Source: Pyrocephalus nanus (taxonomy: Eukaryota; Chordata; Aves; Passeriformes; Tyrannidae). From it: a stretch of DNA of 64,000 nucleotides. Each line of letters opens with the position of its first letter. Within the stretch, counting starts at the first letter, position 1. The notes under the pieces are model-generated. The model made no database searches and had not been told where the DNA came from. It saw nothing but the letters and a program-made list of their open reading frames with translations. This document shows, piece by piece, positions 50,336-62,752 of the stretch. The position numbers were made by a program, and so were the translations under genes. Where the stretch lies: positions 12,484,001 through 12,548,000 of the forward strand of contig CM076266.1 in NCBI GenBank assembly GCA_038380795.1, read 5' to 3'.

Positions 50336-52245
50336 ATTTATAGGAACATGAAGCCTTACCTAACACCCTTTCACAATATATGAGGAAAGGAGGTAATTTT
50401 ATACATGTCAGATGCAACAGTAGAAGTGATACCCTGGGGCTATCAAAAGCATTCAGTTGTGCAAAGAAACATTTCAGTCTGCTAAATTTTTATTTCCAAC
50501 TTGCTGAGGGACAAACAGTGAAACTCTTTTATTCTTATTTACAGTTGTTTAAAATTAATTTCAAATAAATTATTTTGAATTTGTGGGATTTAATACTTTC
50601 TTTCCCTATTGAGCAACGTTATACCGAATATTACAAAATTAATTAAGACATATTTATAATGTAGAAGCACCGCAGAGTTTCATAGCAAGTGGAAAATTTA
50701 ACTTTGCAGTATTTCTTAGCTATTGAGCTATGCACTGTATATAACATTTTATTTTCTGTATAGTAATGTAAAAGTAGGGAAGAGGACTGTGCTTCTAACG
50801 GAGTTAAAGGAAGTGGTTTGCACTGATTTAGAAAGCTAATAAAAGACCAGTGTTCTTCCCCTCTACCCCCTTAATGATTATCAAAATCAGAAGCACAGAG
50901 GAAACAGCGTTCATGTAAGAGGCTTCATGCAGAAGAAATAGATGTGGATAACTTTCACATATTAACAATATAGCATATAAATCTAAAATGTTACAGTATA
51001 ACTACATTGCAAGCTACATTCCTATGATATTCCTCTGGGGAATGGTTTTATAATTCCTCATAAAGCTTTCAAGTCCCTTGTTGTTATTTTCAAATTAGGC
51101 TATTTCTGTCAGTAATATTCTAAGACATTAAAGACAAGTTCAATAAATGTTTTATAAAACTATGCACATTAAAAACTAGACTTAATCTGTCAGGGTCTAT
51201 GAAATTTCATATGGTAGCTGTAGTTACAATTAAGCTGGAAATAAGAGGCCAGGCTATCTCTGTAGAAGAGCAAGTGAAACTTTCATTGACTGTATTACAA
51301 TCCTAGACTTGTTACAGACTAAATGATTGCATCATCAGGTATGAAAAAGTTGTAAGGTTATGCCATCCTCACAATGCTAATAAAATTCTAGAGAGAGAAC
51401 TTATTGAGGCAGAGGTCTTTACTATCTCCTGTACAGGTAAAAAAAAAAGTAATGACTTTACTGAAAAAAGTCAATCAGACACCTACCATAAGTCTGAAAA
51501 TATTTAAAAGAAAAAAAGAAATCTATGCTAGGCTTCCTCAAAAGAAACATTCTCAAATTACTTGTTGAGAGCTGGTTCAACATCTTCCCATGCCAACAGC
51601 ACATTTTTGGAACATGCACCACTGAAAACTGTTTCAGTTAATAATAAAGGAACAGAAAAATATTTGTAGCAATAGAACACCACGTCCTTTGGTCCATGCA
51701 TTTGGGCTCACTTTCCAAAACAGAGTCCTCTTTCTCCTTCTTGCTGTAATTACAAGAGCAAAACTGTGATCTCAGTCCCACAGGTATGTCTGTCATGAGC
51801 TCTCCTGAAATATGTTGATCTTACATGTATTTGAATATTTGGCTCTTTCTTTATCCAGAACTCTGTGTTCTCTATTTCAGAAACACAAAGTACTACTGAT
51901 CTTTCTTATACTCTGTGTATTTATCTTCCTTGAAGACACATATACAAACACACATTCTCTGAATGCACATTAAAAAAAGCAAACTCTCAGAGCACACTCT
52001 GAGAAAGACATGAAATACTGCTTTACTTATAGGCCAGAAAATTTCATTGACTTCAAAGATAACTTTGCTAATAATGAAAACTGAAGAGATGGGCTAAAAT
52101 AAATCTAAATTTATATTCTGATAAACGTTGTTTTTACATTTTGTTCTTTGTTGATAAGTTATAAGAATGCATAATAATGGCAATGGATTTTCTCAGTTAT
52201 ACCAAAAAGATGATGTGTCAGTTCCTTAACAATCTTCTTATAAAA
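50336..52245. other. Unique AT-rich DNA, no gene seen
   Basis: No gene, repeat family or regulatory cluster recognised. Confidence 0.55.
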
Positions 52246-53000
52246 TATCCTGAGTTAGAAGGGATCCACAAGGATTACTGAGTTCCACTCCTGACCCTGC
52301 ATAGGACCTTCCCCAAGAATCATACCCTGCACCTGAGAGCATTGTCCAAGCACTTCTTGAACGTTGCCAGGCTTAGAGCCATGACCATTGCCTTGGGGAC
52401 CTGTTCCAGTGTCCAGCCACCTTCTGGGTGAAAAATCTTGTCATAATATCCAACCTACACCTCCCCTGACACAGCTTCATGCCATTCTCTTGGGTCCTGT
52501 CCCTGGTCACCACACAGAAGAGATCAGTGTCTGCCTCTCCTCTTCCCCTCACAAGGAGGCTGCAGACTGTGAGGAGGTCTCCTCTCAGTTCCCTCTTCTC
52601 TAGGCCAAATAAAACAAATAATCTCAGCCACTTCTCTTACAGCTTTCTCCCTAGTCCCTTCACCATCTTTATATCCATCTTTTGAATGCTTTCTAATAGC
52701 TTTATATCCTTCTTATCTTGTAGCACCCAAAAATTGCTCAAAGTGAGGCTACACCAGTGCAGAGTAGAGCTGGACAATCCCCTCCCTCTACCAGCCGGTG
52801 ATGCTTTGCAAGATGCCCCCCAGGACATGATTGGCCCTCCTGCCTGCCATGGTACTGCTGACTTATGCTCAACTTGCCATCAGCCAGCACCCCCGGTCCC
52901 TTTCCATGGGGCTGCTCTCCAAACTCTTGTTCTCCAGTTTGTCTGTATATACAGGGTTTCCCCATCCCAAGTGCAGAACCTGGCTTGTCTGGCTCATCTG
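52246..53000 (-). mobile_element. CR1 LINE fragment (long)
   Basis: Reverse-complement CR1 throughout: GAGTTAGAAGGGATCCACAA near the 3' side, GACCTGTTCCAGTGTCCAGC, CTTGTCATAATATCCAACCT, CACACAGAAGAGATCAGTGT, AGGAGGTCTCCTCTCAGTTC, CAGCCACTTCTCTTACAGC, GCACCCAAAAATTGCTCAAA, and a 'GGCCCTCCTGCCTGCCATGG' block towards the 5' side. The order matches the last part of ORF2 and the 3' UTR. Minus frames contain broken pieces only, and the plus-strand frames of 60-113 codons here are antisense shadows. The octamer tail is not preserved. It is followed within 180 bp by an oppositely oriented CR1 terminus. Confidence 0.9.
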
Positions 53001-53174
53001 ATTGTCTCCGAGCTATGTCAGTCTTAAACTGGCAGAATTTTTATCTATAATCCAAGAAGCTTTACAGCTGAACTATTGTGAACTTTACATGTTTGAAAAT
53101 GAGATAGTTGTATTTCTGAAAAAGAGTAAGGAACACCAGCAAATACACTGAGATTGAGGATTTCTCCTGTAGTC

Positions 53175-53256
53175 CTGTGCAGGGCTAAGAACTGGACTCA
53201 ATGATCCCTGTGGGTCCCTTCCAACTAAACATATTCTGTGATTCTGTGGTTCTGTG
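53175..53256 (+). mobile_element. CR1 LINE 3' terminus
   Basis: AGGGCTAAGAACTGGACTCA leads into ATGATCCCTGTGGGTCCCTTCCAACTAA in parts, then three octamers ATTCTGTG (53233-53240), ATTCTGTG (53241-53248) and GTTCTGTG (53249-53256). Only the last 80 bp of the element is present. Intact octamers suggest it is younger than the adjoining minus-strand copy. Confidence 0.92.
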
Positions 53257-56200
53257 ATCCCTGTACTGTCAAATGACATAGTTCCCCAGTTTCACTTCAA
53301 TGTCACCATGGTAAGTTTATCTCTGTCTCTGCAGAACACCTCCAGCACTGTTCTAGCATGTTCTGTCTTTCACTTGTCTGCACATGCTCTCACATCAAGC
53401 CCAGTATTCCCTCATCAATTTGAGCAGGAAAAAGACAGTAAATAAGTGCATGTGTATGCATGTTTAATGTCTTAAGGACATGACAAGTGACACAGAGAAA
53501 GTGTGTAGTGTAGCTATTGCCCACAACTAGTCCTTTAGAAGAGTGTGCAACCAGTGAGGAAACCAAATACTAAGTCATGAAATCATTGTCTTTCATGATG
53601 TTGATTGAGCAACAGTAGTTATCAGCAGTTGCATGGAACTCATTATACAAATTCTTTGGAATCAATTTTCAAAGTCCTCAAAAACACCAGGTTTTTATTG
53701 TAAAGGGAATTACGCTGAAGACTTGGAAAGTGCTTCTCTGTTTGAGTGTTGCAAACTAACATTCATAAACAGTCATTAAGACCTTGAATTAAGACCACAT
53801 TTTCTGATATTATAATAATTCATGCAAAGAGTGATTTCTAAGTGTGAAAAAGTATTTCTCACACATCACTTATTACCCGTTTTTTTAAAAAAAGGTTCAT
53901 TATATACATTCATATAACTGGCATTCAGTGGAAAACTCAAATATCTAAACATAGAAATCATGAAACTAATACACATCCATAGGTGATTATGCACACAGAC
54001 CAAGGGTCAAATGTTTAGACAAAGGTTTATTAAACCAAAAAAGAGCATAACAAGTCTGAACTACTCCACACTAATGATCACAACTTTACACAAGAAGAAA
54101 ACTAGCCCTAAAAGAATTTCCACATTGAATGTCCACACAAATTCTCTATACAATATCACTGTGATACTTTCTGTTTGATTTTTTTTAAAACAAACAAACA
54201 AAAAAAGAAACAAAAATACAGACTAATTTCTAAGGCTGGAGTTCACTTTCTAAACATTCAAAGCTGTTGACCTTCTAGACTGTAAGTTTTTGACCCCCTA
54301 CTAATAGCAATCACAAAACACTCCAGTGTTATAGGATGGGTCACTGTTATAACTTACATTTATGTACCTTAACTGAGTCTTACAAGACACAAAATTCTTC
54401 CCCATTGAATAATGCAGCTCATTTTCTTGACTGTCCATGAATTTCTCAGATAGGCAATTCATGTTGCTGATCACAAGTGACATTAATACACTAGCTGTCA
54501 CGTAATGCATTTAAACTTGCATTTTATTATACAATGCAAATGTGTTTTCTCTGAGCATTCTGAGTGCAACTTAACAGTCAGGCAGGAAATGGGATAATTG
54601 TTTAGAGAAATTCATGGTGCACATTATTAGTATTTTTATTACTGCTGTAATTTTATTGTGTATTTGACTTATGACAGAGAGCAGAATTGAAAGACATTCT
54701 GTACCTTTCTAGTTGCACTAAAATGCTTTGCAACCAAAAAGTAAAGTGATGACTAAGATGACATAATGAACCTTAGGAATGGTCATGATTACTTTCCTGA
54801 TTTTTCATTTGCATCAGTCTCAGCATCTCTATGGTCATTGCTACCACAAAGGAAAACAGTCATTAAACAACCAGAGAAATATTGCAAGAGTATGCTTTTA
54901 TGAGAACTTCTAGCTGTATTAGGAGGTTGACAACATTTATAAATGTTGTAATTGAAGTCATATTTGGACAAGGAAAAAGAAGATCTTTTAGAAATAAAAG
55001 AGAATAGTAAGTTAAAAGAAATTTAATTTTTAATATAGAAAGTTTCCATGGCAAATTGCCTTGTTGAAACTGTAAGTTTGCATTCTCCTTCACGGCTATT
55101 TTTATAGCATCTTTCCACAGTTTCTTCTACTGTGGGGATCTGTGTGACATATTGTGTGTTCTAAGAGATAACTGTTAGTCAGATCCAAGCTTTTTACCCA
55201 GACATAATACCTACAGAAAACAATAGGATCCACCGGATCAACTGTAAAATGGAAGATCAGGCTGAGACAAACATCGAGGAATTCAAGCAGTGATGAATAG
55301 CTGAACATTGAGAAGATGCAAACTATTCATTTATTTTCCTCATGCATGTTTGTACTGCGTTTTCTTCTGACCTTTTTCAACTCCTTTAGGAACAACCACA
55401 ATTTTAGGATGTCTCTGCAACACCAGCTATTTACATTTCCTTCCTAGCACTTTGATAGGGTTAACAGACTGCATTTTTTTTGGAAATCTGAATGGAGGAA
55501 AACGGAAATTAAGCACAATATTGAAACTCAATAATCAGATAACAAAATAGACATAAAAAATTTAACATTACCAGAAAAATATTGCGATGGGTTGTTAGGT
55601 GGATGGAACTTTTTGTGTGAGTCAATAACAGTCTGAATCAGCCTGTGAAAGGCAAAGCTGTCACAGGACATTTAGTCAGATCCAAAATGGACAAATATAG
55701 TTTAATAAATCTTAGGGTGGTGACTGGAATTCAAAATGCACTCTCGGTAGCAGGGAGAAAGATGAAAACCAGTCATGGTCATATGACCAGCTCGTGATAG
55801 CAGACTGCAATCTGCACATGACTCTGGAGGGCTAGCAAGAACAAGTCAGTACTGCTCGTTTCCAGATCTTAAAAGGAATGCAATGGAGAACTGGAAGGAC
55901 TTCTAGAGCAAGCAAAAATCCCACAAGTGGTTTCTATTGATTTTTTTTTCCTTTTCTATTAAATGACAAAAAAAAAATGTTTTCAGAATTGTACATTTGA
56001 ACAACGTTGATCTCTGTTAGTCTTATCTCTGAGACTGTGGAAGGAAGGCAGGTAAATTATTGTTCTCAGCTTGGTAATAACTGGCTGAAAAATCACTAAT
56101 GACTTAGAAACTATCAGAAATTATCAGGGAAGTGGAAATTTAAATCTCTGTGTCTGTTACTTACTCCTGTTACTTACCTCACTTCCAAACAGAAGTCACA

Positions 56201-59200
56201 GCTCAAGTCTGAGTCTATTTCACACCAAAAATAGCTTTCTTTTTCTTTTCCTTTAATGTATTCATCAAAGCTACTGGTTAACTGTGAAGTCATTTTCAAG
56301 TTCTAGTTTACTAATGTCGATCTGCTACCTGAAATTCCTTCTACAGTGTTAATTGGACATATTATTATTCTTTTCTTCTTGCCAAAACTGTTACACAGTT
56401 TTTTAGCAATAATTAGATTTCAGATGATTACTAGTGCTTCAAAATCTGGTGAACTGCCTTATGTGTTATGTCTGTAAAGTACTTGATAACAAAAAGGCTT
56501 TAAATACATTCATATTATTGTTAGCAGTAAGAAGTACTTGGCATGAGCAGAGCTGAATTATCGGTGACTTTATAGTTCCAGTCTTTGCTTCTCTTCTCTA
56601 TAAAAAGGGTTTTCAAAGGCTACCTGCAGCTGATAATTTTTATCACTTCCATTTCATATCAAAATACTTTCACTTAACCTTGCTCTATTAAATATTTTTT
56701 CCTAAAGTAGGGGTTGAGGATTCTGACATGGACATCTCTGTCAATCACCATCTGTGATTTTAGTTACAAGTCTGTATCACCTTCCTAGCTGCACTTATTT
56801 AAAAACAGAGCTTGACTGTAAAACATCATGATTTAGAGCTGATCGTATAAATATCCAACCTTCTGTTGTGTGCCTTCTTGAAAAGTACTGTTTGTACGTT
56901 CACATTTTCAAGCTATGATGAAGCGTGCCCCTTTCCCTTGCTACATTTTCAAGCATCTGCAAAACCCATATTTAAATGGCTCAGTGAAAAGATTGTAAAA
57001 CATATTTTGAAATGTAAAAGTTTCCAATAAAGTGCACTTGCCTGCCTTGTGAACTTTAAATTGAAGGCTATCTCTCAGTATATTACATTTGCTGCTTGCT
57101 TTTATTATCCTACACCTGTAGTGACTATTGCTTTCCCTTTTGCTCTGTTTGTTCTTACTTTTCTTTGTCATTCCTCTCAAGGGTATCATGCCCTGGGTAA
57201 TAATAAAATAAAAGGTTCATTCCTCTTGCAGCATTCTGCAAGCTGAGTGAATTGTTCTAAGCTCCAGAGGCTGAGAGAGGCAAACCAATGTGAATGATGA
57301 TAGGTGAAAAGGTCATTGTTTCATTCTTGTATAAAACAATTTTTGGTGCCCATTTCACTTTTCCACTTTTTTTCCTTTCCTTTCCTTTCCTGAAGGCTTT
57401 TGTTTTAAGTCTCTTTTTAACTCTCTTTAAATGATTTATGATCTGTTTCGCACTTTGTTACCTCTCTCTGCATTGTAAATGCCAGTGTGCCACATCTGAG
57501 AGATGGGAAGTTAACATGCCGTGGGGTTTTATTGACGAGTCTGTGTCAGTGTAAAAAGAAAATGTTTGTAGCTGGTAAAGCACTGCATTTGTTATCCAAA
57601 ATCTCCTGACAGTAGTAATGATAACACATGAATGAGATGAAATACTGTCAAGACCTTTTCAGTGTGCTGGAGCAGAGGATGATTGAGACAGGGAGAAAAT
57701 TCCCAGATTTCAAAAAGTTTTTTCTTTATAGAAATAAATTACACATCACATACTCAGAATATGTGAGTACATGTGTGTACCTGGCATTCATACACAGCCA
57801 CGTTTGCATATATGTATATCAGAAGACGGTACTCTTTTATTCTCCCATCTGAGAGCTAGCATTCCCAAATGCCTGTTAAAACTAATTGGGATCTCAGACC
57901 CGCACTCTGCCTCTCTATCAGCTACTAGCCTCCAGCTGACCTTGAAAAATTCACTTCAGCTCTCATCTCCCATTCTCTTGATATGTAAAATGGAATTATT
58001 GATCCACTTCTCTTTGGCAAAACGCATTTGAGAAGCACTAATAAGGCATGAAATAGGTAAAAATCTCTGAAACATCATACACCCATATTTATAACCCCAA
58101 AAGATGCATTATGGAAATGAGAGCTGGCAAAACTTTCTAGATCATCTTTCATGAGTACATTTCCTGAGCAAGGAAGTTTAATAATTCTGTGTATTTGAAA
58201 GTCAATAAAAGTGCTTCACCCAAATTCACAAAATTCACCTAAAAAAATTCTGCATAAAATCCCCATAGCATAGTGACAGAAAAATGTATAAATGGAGACG
58301 TGAACTATGGGTTACCAGGAAAAGGTTTCAATCCCTTATTCAAATTAGGCATGGATTCACTGTACACGAAGTCTTAGGACAGATGCAAAATGCAGTCATC
58401 ACTTACATTCTTTGTGATGGCTACACAGTTAGCAGGGTACACAGTCATCTTTGTATAGATCCTGGAGTTTCTCTAAACAGAAAGAAGTATTAAGTAAATT
58501 CTTTCAGTTTCCATTTTCATACAGTTAATATATCCCATTTTCACTACTCTACTAACTGCTGAGTTCAGCAGAAATTAGGTTTTCTTTCCTAGAATATGTG
58601 ATTTGTCTTAGCTCCTCTATGGTACTTCAGTTTATCTAATTTCTGTTGTAGCCCATGAACTTCTATGGTAGTAACAATTAATATCTATTTCGCATAACAC
58701 AGTTGATTAATTTCTAATTCTAATTTCTAACTGTTAGATCAGTTCTTCAGTTATACAACACTACATGTTTAGTTCCTGCACACATGCCCTCACCTTTACT
58801 TTTTTCTTTTCCTAGGCAAAATGTTACAGCAAGGGCTAGTAAAAAAGTTTGCCTTCCAATTATTCTGCAATAGAAAAATGGAAGTTTAGGTGAGCTTTAC
58901 TCTAGAAAGGAAGTTAGACCTTGTTTGGGTCCGGTAACCTGTGTTATGGGTGAGAAAATTGAGTACAAATTGACCCCATCCTGTTGTGGAAGTGCAGAAG
59001 TATGCAGTAGAAGTAGAGACTTCTTAGCATTAATTAAGAGGAAGAAAGAAGACAAATTGGGTCCAGCACAGTCGGAATGATTGATCTGAGTCCATGGCTG
59101 CAGCCAGAGGCAGTTTGAGTAGTCTGTAAGATAGGCAGGAATATATTGTCTCGTCTAAAAATAACTGCATTCAAGTTCATCACCTGGGTTTGCAGAGGGG

Positions 59201-61663
59201 ACCTTTGATTTTTTCCTGATACAAACATCTGATGAATTAAGGGTAACTAGTTAGAAGACCTACATACTGAAGAAAATATCGTAGATCAAATTTGCTAATG
59301 GGTCAAAGTGGTGATAAAATAGTTATGAAAGTCCTAGAAAACAGAATATAATAACAATAGAAGTATCTAGCGAAAAACACTCTACATTGCAATTTCTGAG
59401 ACCTGAATCTTTAGCTCTTTTACTTATGACTTCTGTATATCATTTAAAAAACCCAACCAAACAACAACAACAAAGAAAACTAAAACCCGCCCAAACAATG
59501 TAACATGCTATAAGGAAAGACAAATATCTCTTCTGCGGCTAGGTAGCTGTCAACATTTGACCCAATCTGAGTATCTTCTTTCCAGACTGTAGAGGCCAGC
59601 AACTCTCAGTGGAGTTTCAGTGCAAGTCCTTTTACAAGTAGATGAACAAGAATCAAGGCAGAGTGTAAAATAGGCCTTTGACACTGAAATGTCTTTTGGG
59701 CTCCTGTACCCTGGTACAGAACTCTGTGCTTGCTCTCAGCTTGACTCTCAGACTCCTTGTACTGTGCACAGAGACTTGCTGGTCTCTGGAGTGGAGCCCA
59801 AACACTCAGTAAAGCAAGCAAGGCATTCTTTACGTCTAGTACGTGTTCAGTTTCCAGATGTAGGGAGCCTCCTACCATTGGGCACTGAAGTAACTCTTAA
59901 ATATCTAGCAAGAGCAATTGGCTGTACCTGTTCAAGAATTTTACACTACAGAGTCATTAAATGAGAAAAAAAGGAAGAAAAGGCAGGGTGAGTGGATAAT
60001 CAAAGAGTGCAAATATTTAGAGGAACTCTCAGAGGAAATAGGACCTCAGGCTGTATCACATGGTTAGAGAAATAACTCAGATATTTGTGCAAAGAAATGC
60101 ACACCAACAATGATAACGGATGTCTGAAGAAAAATAAGAGATAGGAAAAATATCTTGAAATGTGTAAAAGACACAGAATATCCTTTTGCACATCAGGGGT
60201 CATACAAAGCCCCTCAGTGTAACCAAGGGAGAACAAATGCCAGATTTCTTAGAAGTAGAGGTGCTAGCAGAAAATTTGACAAAGAAAGAGATCCTGGGAA
60301 GCCATGAAGCTTGATCAACTCAGTAGCTCTCAAAAAAATTTTAAAAACAATGGCACAGACAGACATAGGCATGAATGAAGAAGCTACAGCAAAGTTAGCT
60401 TGTTAAATGTGAGAGGTAAAATATTTCTTATGACACTTGAGGAATAAATTAAAATATTAATGAAAATAGGGCCAGTGAGGGAGCAGACCAACAGGTTTAG
60501 ATCAACACAACTGCTCAGCTGTTTGTGATAAAATTGATACTGAGGAACTTTGAAGAGCATAAATTAATATTTTGCTAAAATTTGATAGTCTTTCAATAGG
60601 CCTTTAACAGTATATGAAAACAGCAAGTTTCTGAAATGTATATTATTCTTTAGAAATAGATCAGGCTGGTAGATTACCTCTTCGGTAAGCTGAGGAGTTC
60701 AGTGAGAATAGACAACAGATCAACTGTCATGAGATATGTTCATTTTACTGTTAGAAGAAATACTATTTTCAGCTTTCATATGGGAAATAGAAATCATGCT
60801 ATATAAAGAACTAGTGAGGAACTGTAGATTTGCTGGTGGCAATGAATCACAGCCCTAAGGAGACTGATTTATCAAGATTAATATATGCTGGAGACTGAAA
60901 AATCAGAAAATATGGAAGCAAAGATTAGCAGGCAAAATTAAAAAAAAATAGTTAACAGATAAGAACAGAAACAATAAAACAATATAAAAGTTAAGAAACC
61001 AAGGACTAAAACAGATTGGGAAAAAAACACACTTGGTTTTGCGACAGTATTTGTACTGAAGGTATATAAGAAGGAGTCTAATTGCTACAGAATTTGTAAA
61101 AATCAAAAAGATTTAAAAGAAAAAATGTGTTTTATTTTGGTGTGGGTTTTTATTAAAGCAAAAATAACTGATTAAAAATCAAATTTGTGTCATATAGAAA
61201 TACTGTTTTACAGGTCGGGATCCACAAAGCAAATAACAGACAAAAGATGCTGACTCTACAGATGAGTTCCCTGAGGGGAATACTGCAGAAAACAAAGGTG
61301 AACTGATTATTGAAATGGTTAGAACAAGAAATAATACCTTTACAGATGATCTAAGGCACTTGACTGTGGTTAGGTTTGTGTCAATTGTAAAACCCTAACT
61401 AATGTTGGACTTGATGAAAGAAAGTTCAAGCAGTGAAATACAGATGAGTAATGACAAGCTGGGTAGATAAATAAGAAAACAATATAAAAGCAAAAGAATT
61501 TTTAAGCTATCAGTAAAGAAGGAAAAGGCTGGTAGGAGTATTAAATTGAAAGAGATAAATTATGCATATAAAAAATACTAGTCATGAGAAAATACATAGC
61601 AATAAACACGGGTGAAAAACCACATTCCAGTGCTGCTCTAGCACAAATAAAATAAAGTGGGTT
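53257..61663. other. Unique AT-rich DNA, no gene seen
   Basis: No supported gene. A (TTTCC)4 microsatellite lies at 57371-57390. The interval 57250-57700 looks less neutral than its surroundings (see findings). Opposed frames at 59606-59964 sit in slightly GC-richer sequence, but no family or splice signal was found. The rest is ordinary AT-rich sequence. Confidence 0.5.
57371..57390. repeat. (TTTCC)4 microsatellite
   Basis: Four perfect TTTCC units, following a T-rich lead. Confidence 0.85.
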
Positions 61664-61704
61664 TTTTGGCTACTATTTTGGCTACTATTTTTGGCTACTA
61701 TTTT
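61664..61704 (+). repeat. 12-mer tandem repeat, three copies
   Basis: Units TTTTGGCTACTA at 61664-61675 and 61676-61687, then TTTTTGGCTACTA at 61688-61700 and a partial TTTT. Copies differ by a single T, which suggests recent slippage. Confidence 0.95.
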
Positions 61705-62715
61705 AATGCAAAGATTTTAAAATACTTTTGCAAGTAGAAACCCCATTTTGTTAGAAGGTTGCCACTACTCATTACATTTTAACCCGAGCATTAGACATGT
61801 GCTTGAACCTATTTGTAGCTAAGAATGACTGCACATAAGGACTGGCATTTGAGTTAATTTCTACAAGGGAAAGATAACTTGGAAGATCACGGCAGTCACT
61901 TGCAGCCTACTTCGATTTTTCACACGTATCTACTTGATGCAGCACCTAATCGTGTCTGAGATATCCTATTGTGATGGTGCTTAGGTCCTGCAGAAGATCT
62001 GTCCCAATCTACCATTTAGATGGTAGACAGGAGCCTCTAAAATGTCACTAGCCAAGAAGAGGTAGGCAATTGAATCAAGACTTCAAGAGATATTACATTT
62101 ATCATATGGAGTATAAATGATTAATAAGACTGGAGAGCAATCTGTGCTTAAGCAACATTCAGGTGGCTTTAAAAAGATTGCAGGAAAAAAAATCAGAATA
62201 GATCTCTGGTTCAAATAATTTAATTTAATACTATATATAATATAATATATATATATATATCTTATTGGTTTTTATTATTCCTAAAAAAATAAGCAGTAAA
62301 ATGTCCGACATAGAACATGTGCCTTTAAGTTGACAATGCTCCTTATACTTTAGTGAAAACATTGCATTTTTTGACATTTGTAAAAAATGGCAATTACCTG
62401 TGGTCAAAACAGAAAACTCAACAAATAGAAAGCCATGACATATTTTAAATGTGTTCAAAACATGGTCGAGATTGGTTCAACAAATACAGTTAGTGGAGTG
62501 AATATCTTTTAAAGTAGACCCAAACAAAATATCCGTCATCTGCGACCTGAACCAAAGCTATACCCTGTGCTAGACCTGTGCTGCACAAGTACAGCAGCTA
62601 TTCGCTCCTTTTCACCAATTTCAGCTTCACTTGCCTTTTTTTGTCCCTATCCAGTTCTTTGCCTACTGAAGTCAAAGGCAAATTTTATACCAAGCAAGAC
62701 AACACAGCTATCGTA

Positions 62716-62752
<37 letters not shown>

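Noticed and set aside
52388..53027. Several plus-strand frames of 60-113 codons
   Set aside because: They are antisense shadows of the minus-strand CR1.
62723..62750. A28 run as a processed-pseudogene tail
   Set aside because: No upstream AATAAA, no recognisable mRNA and no target-site duplication.
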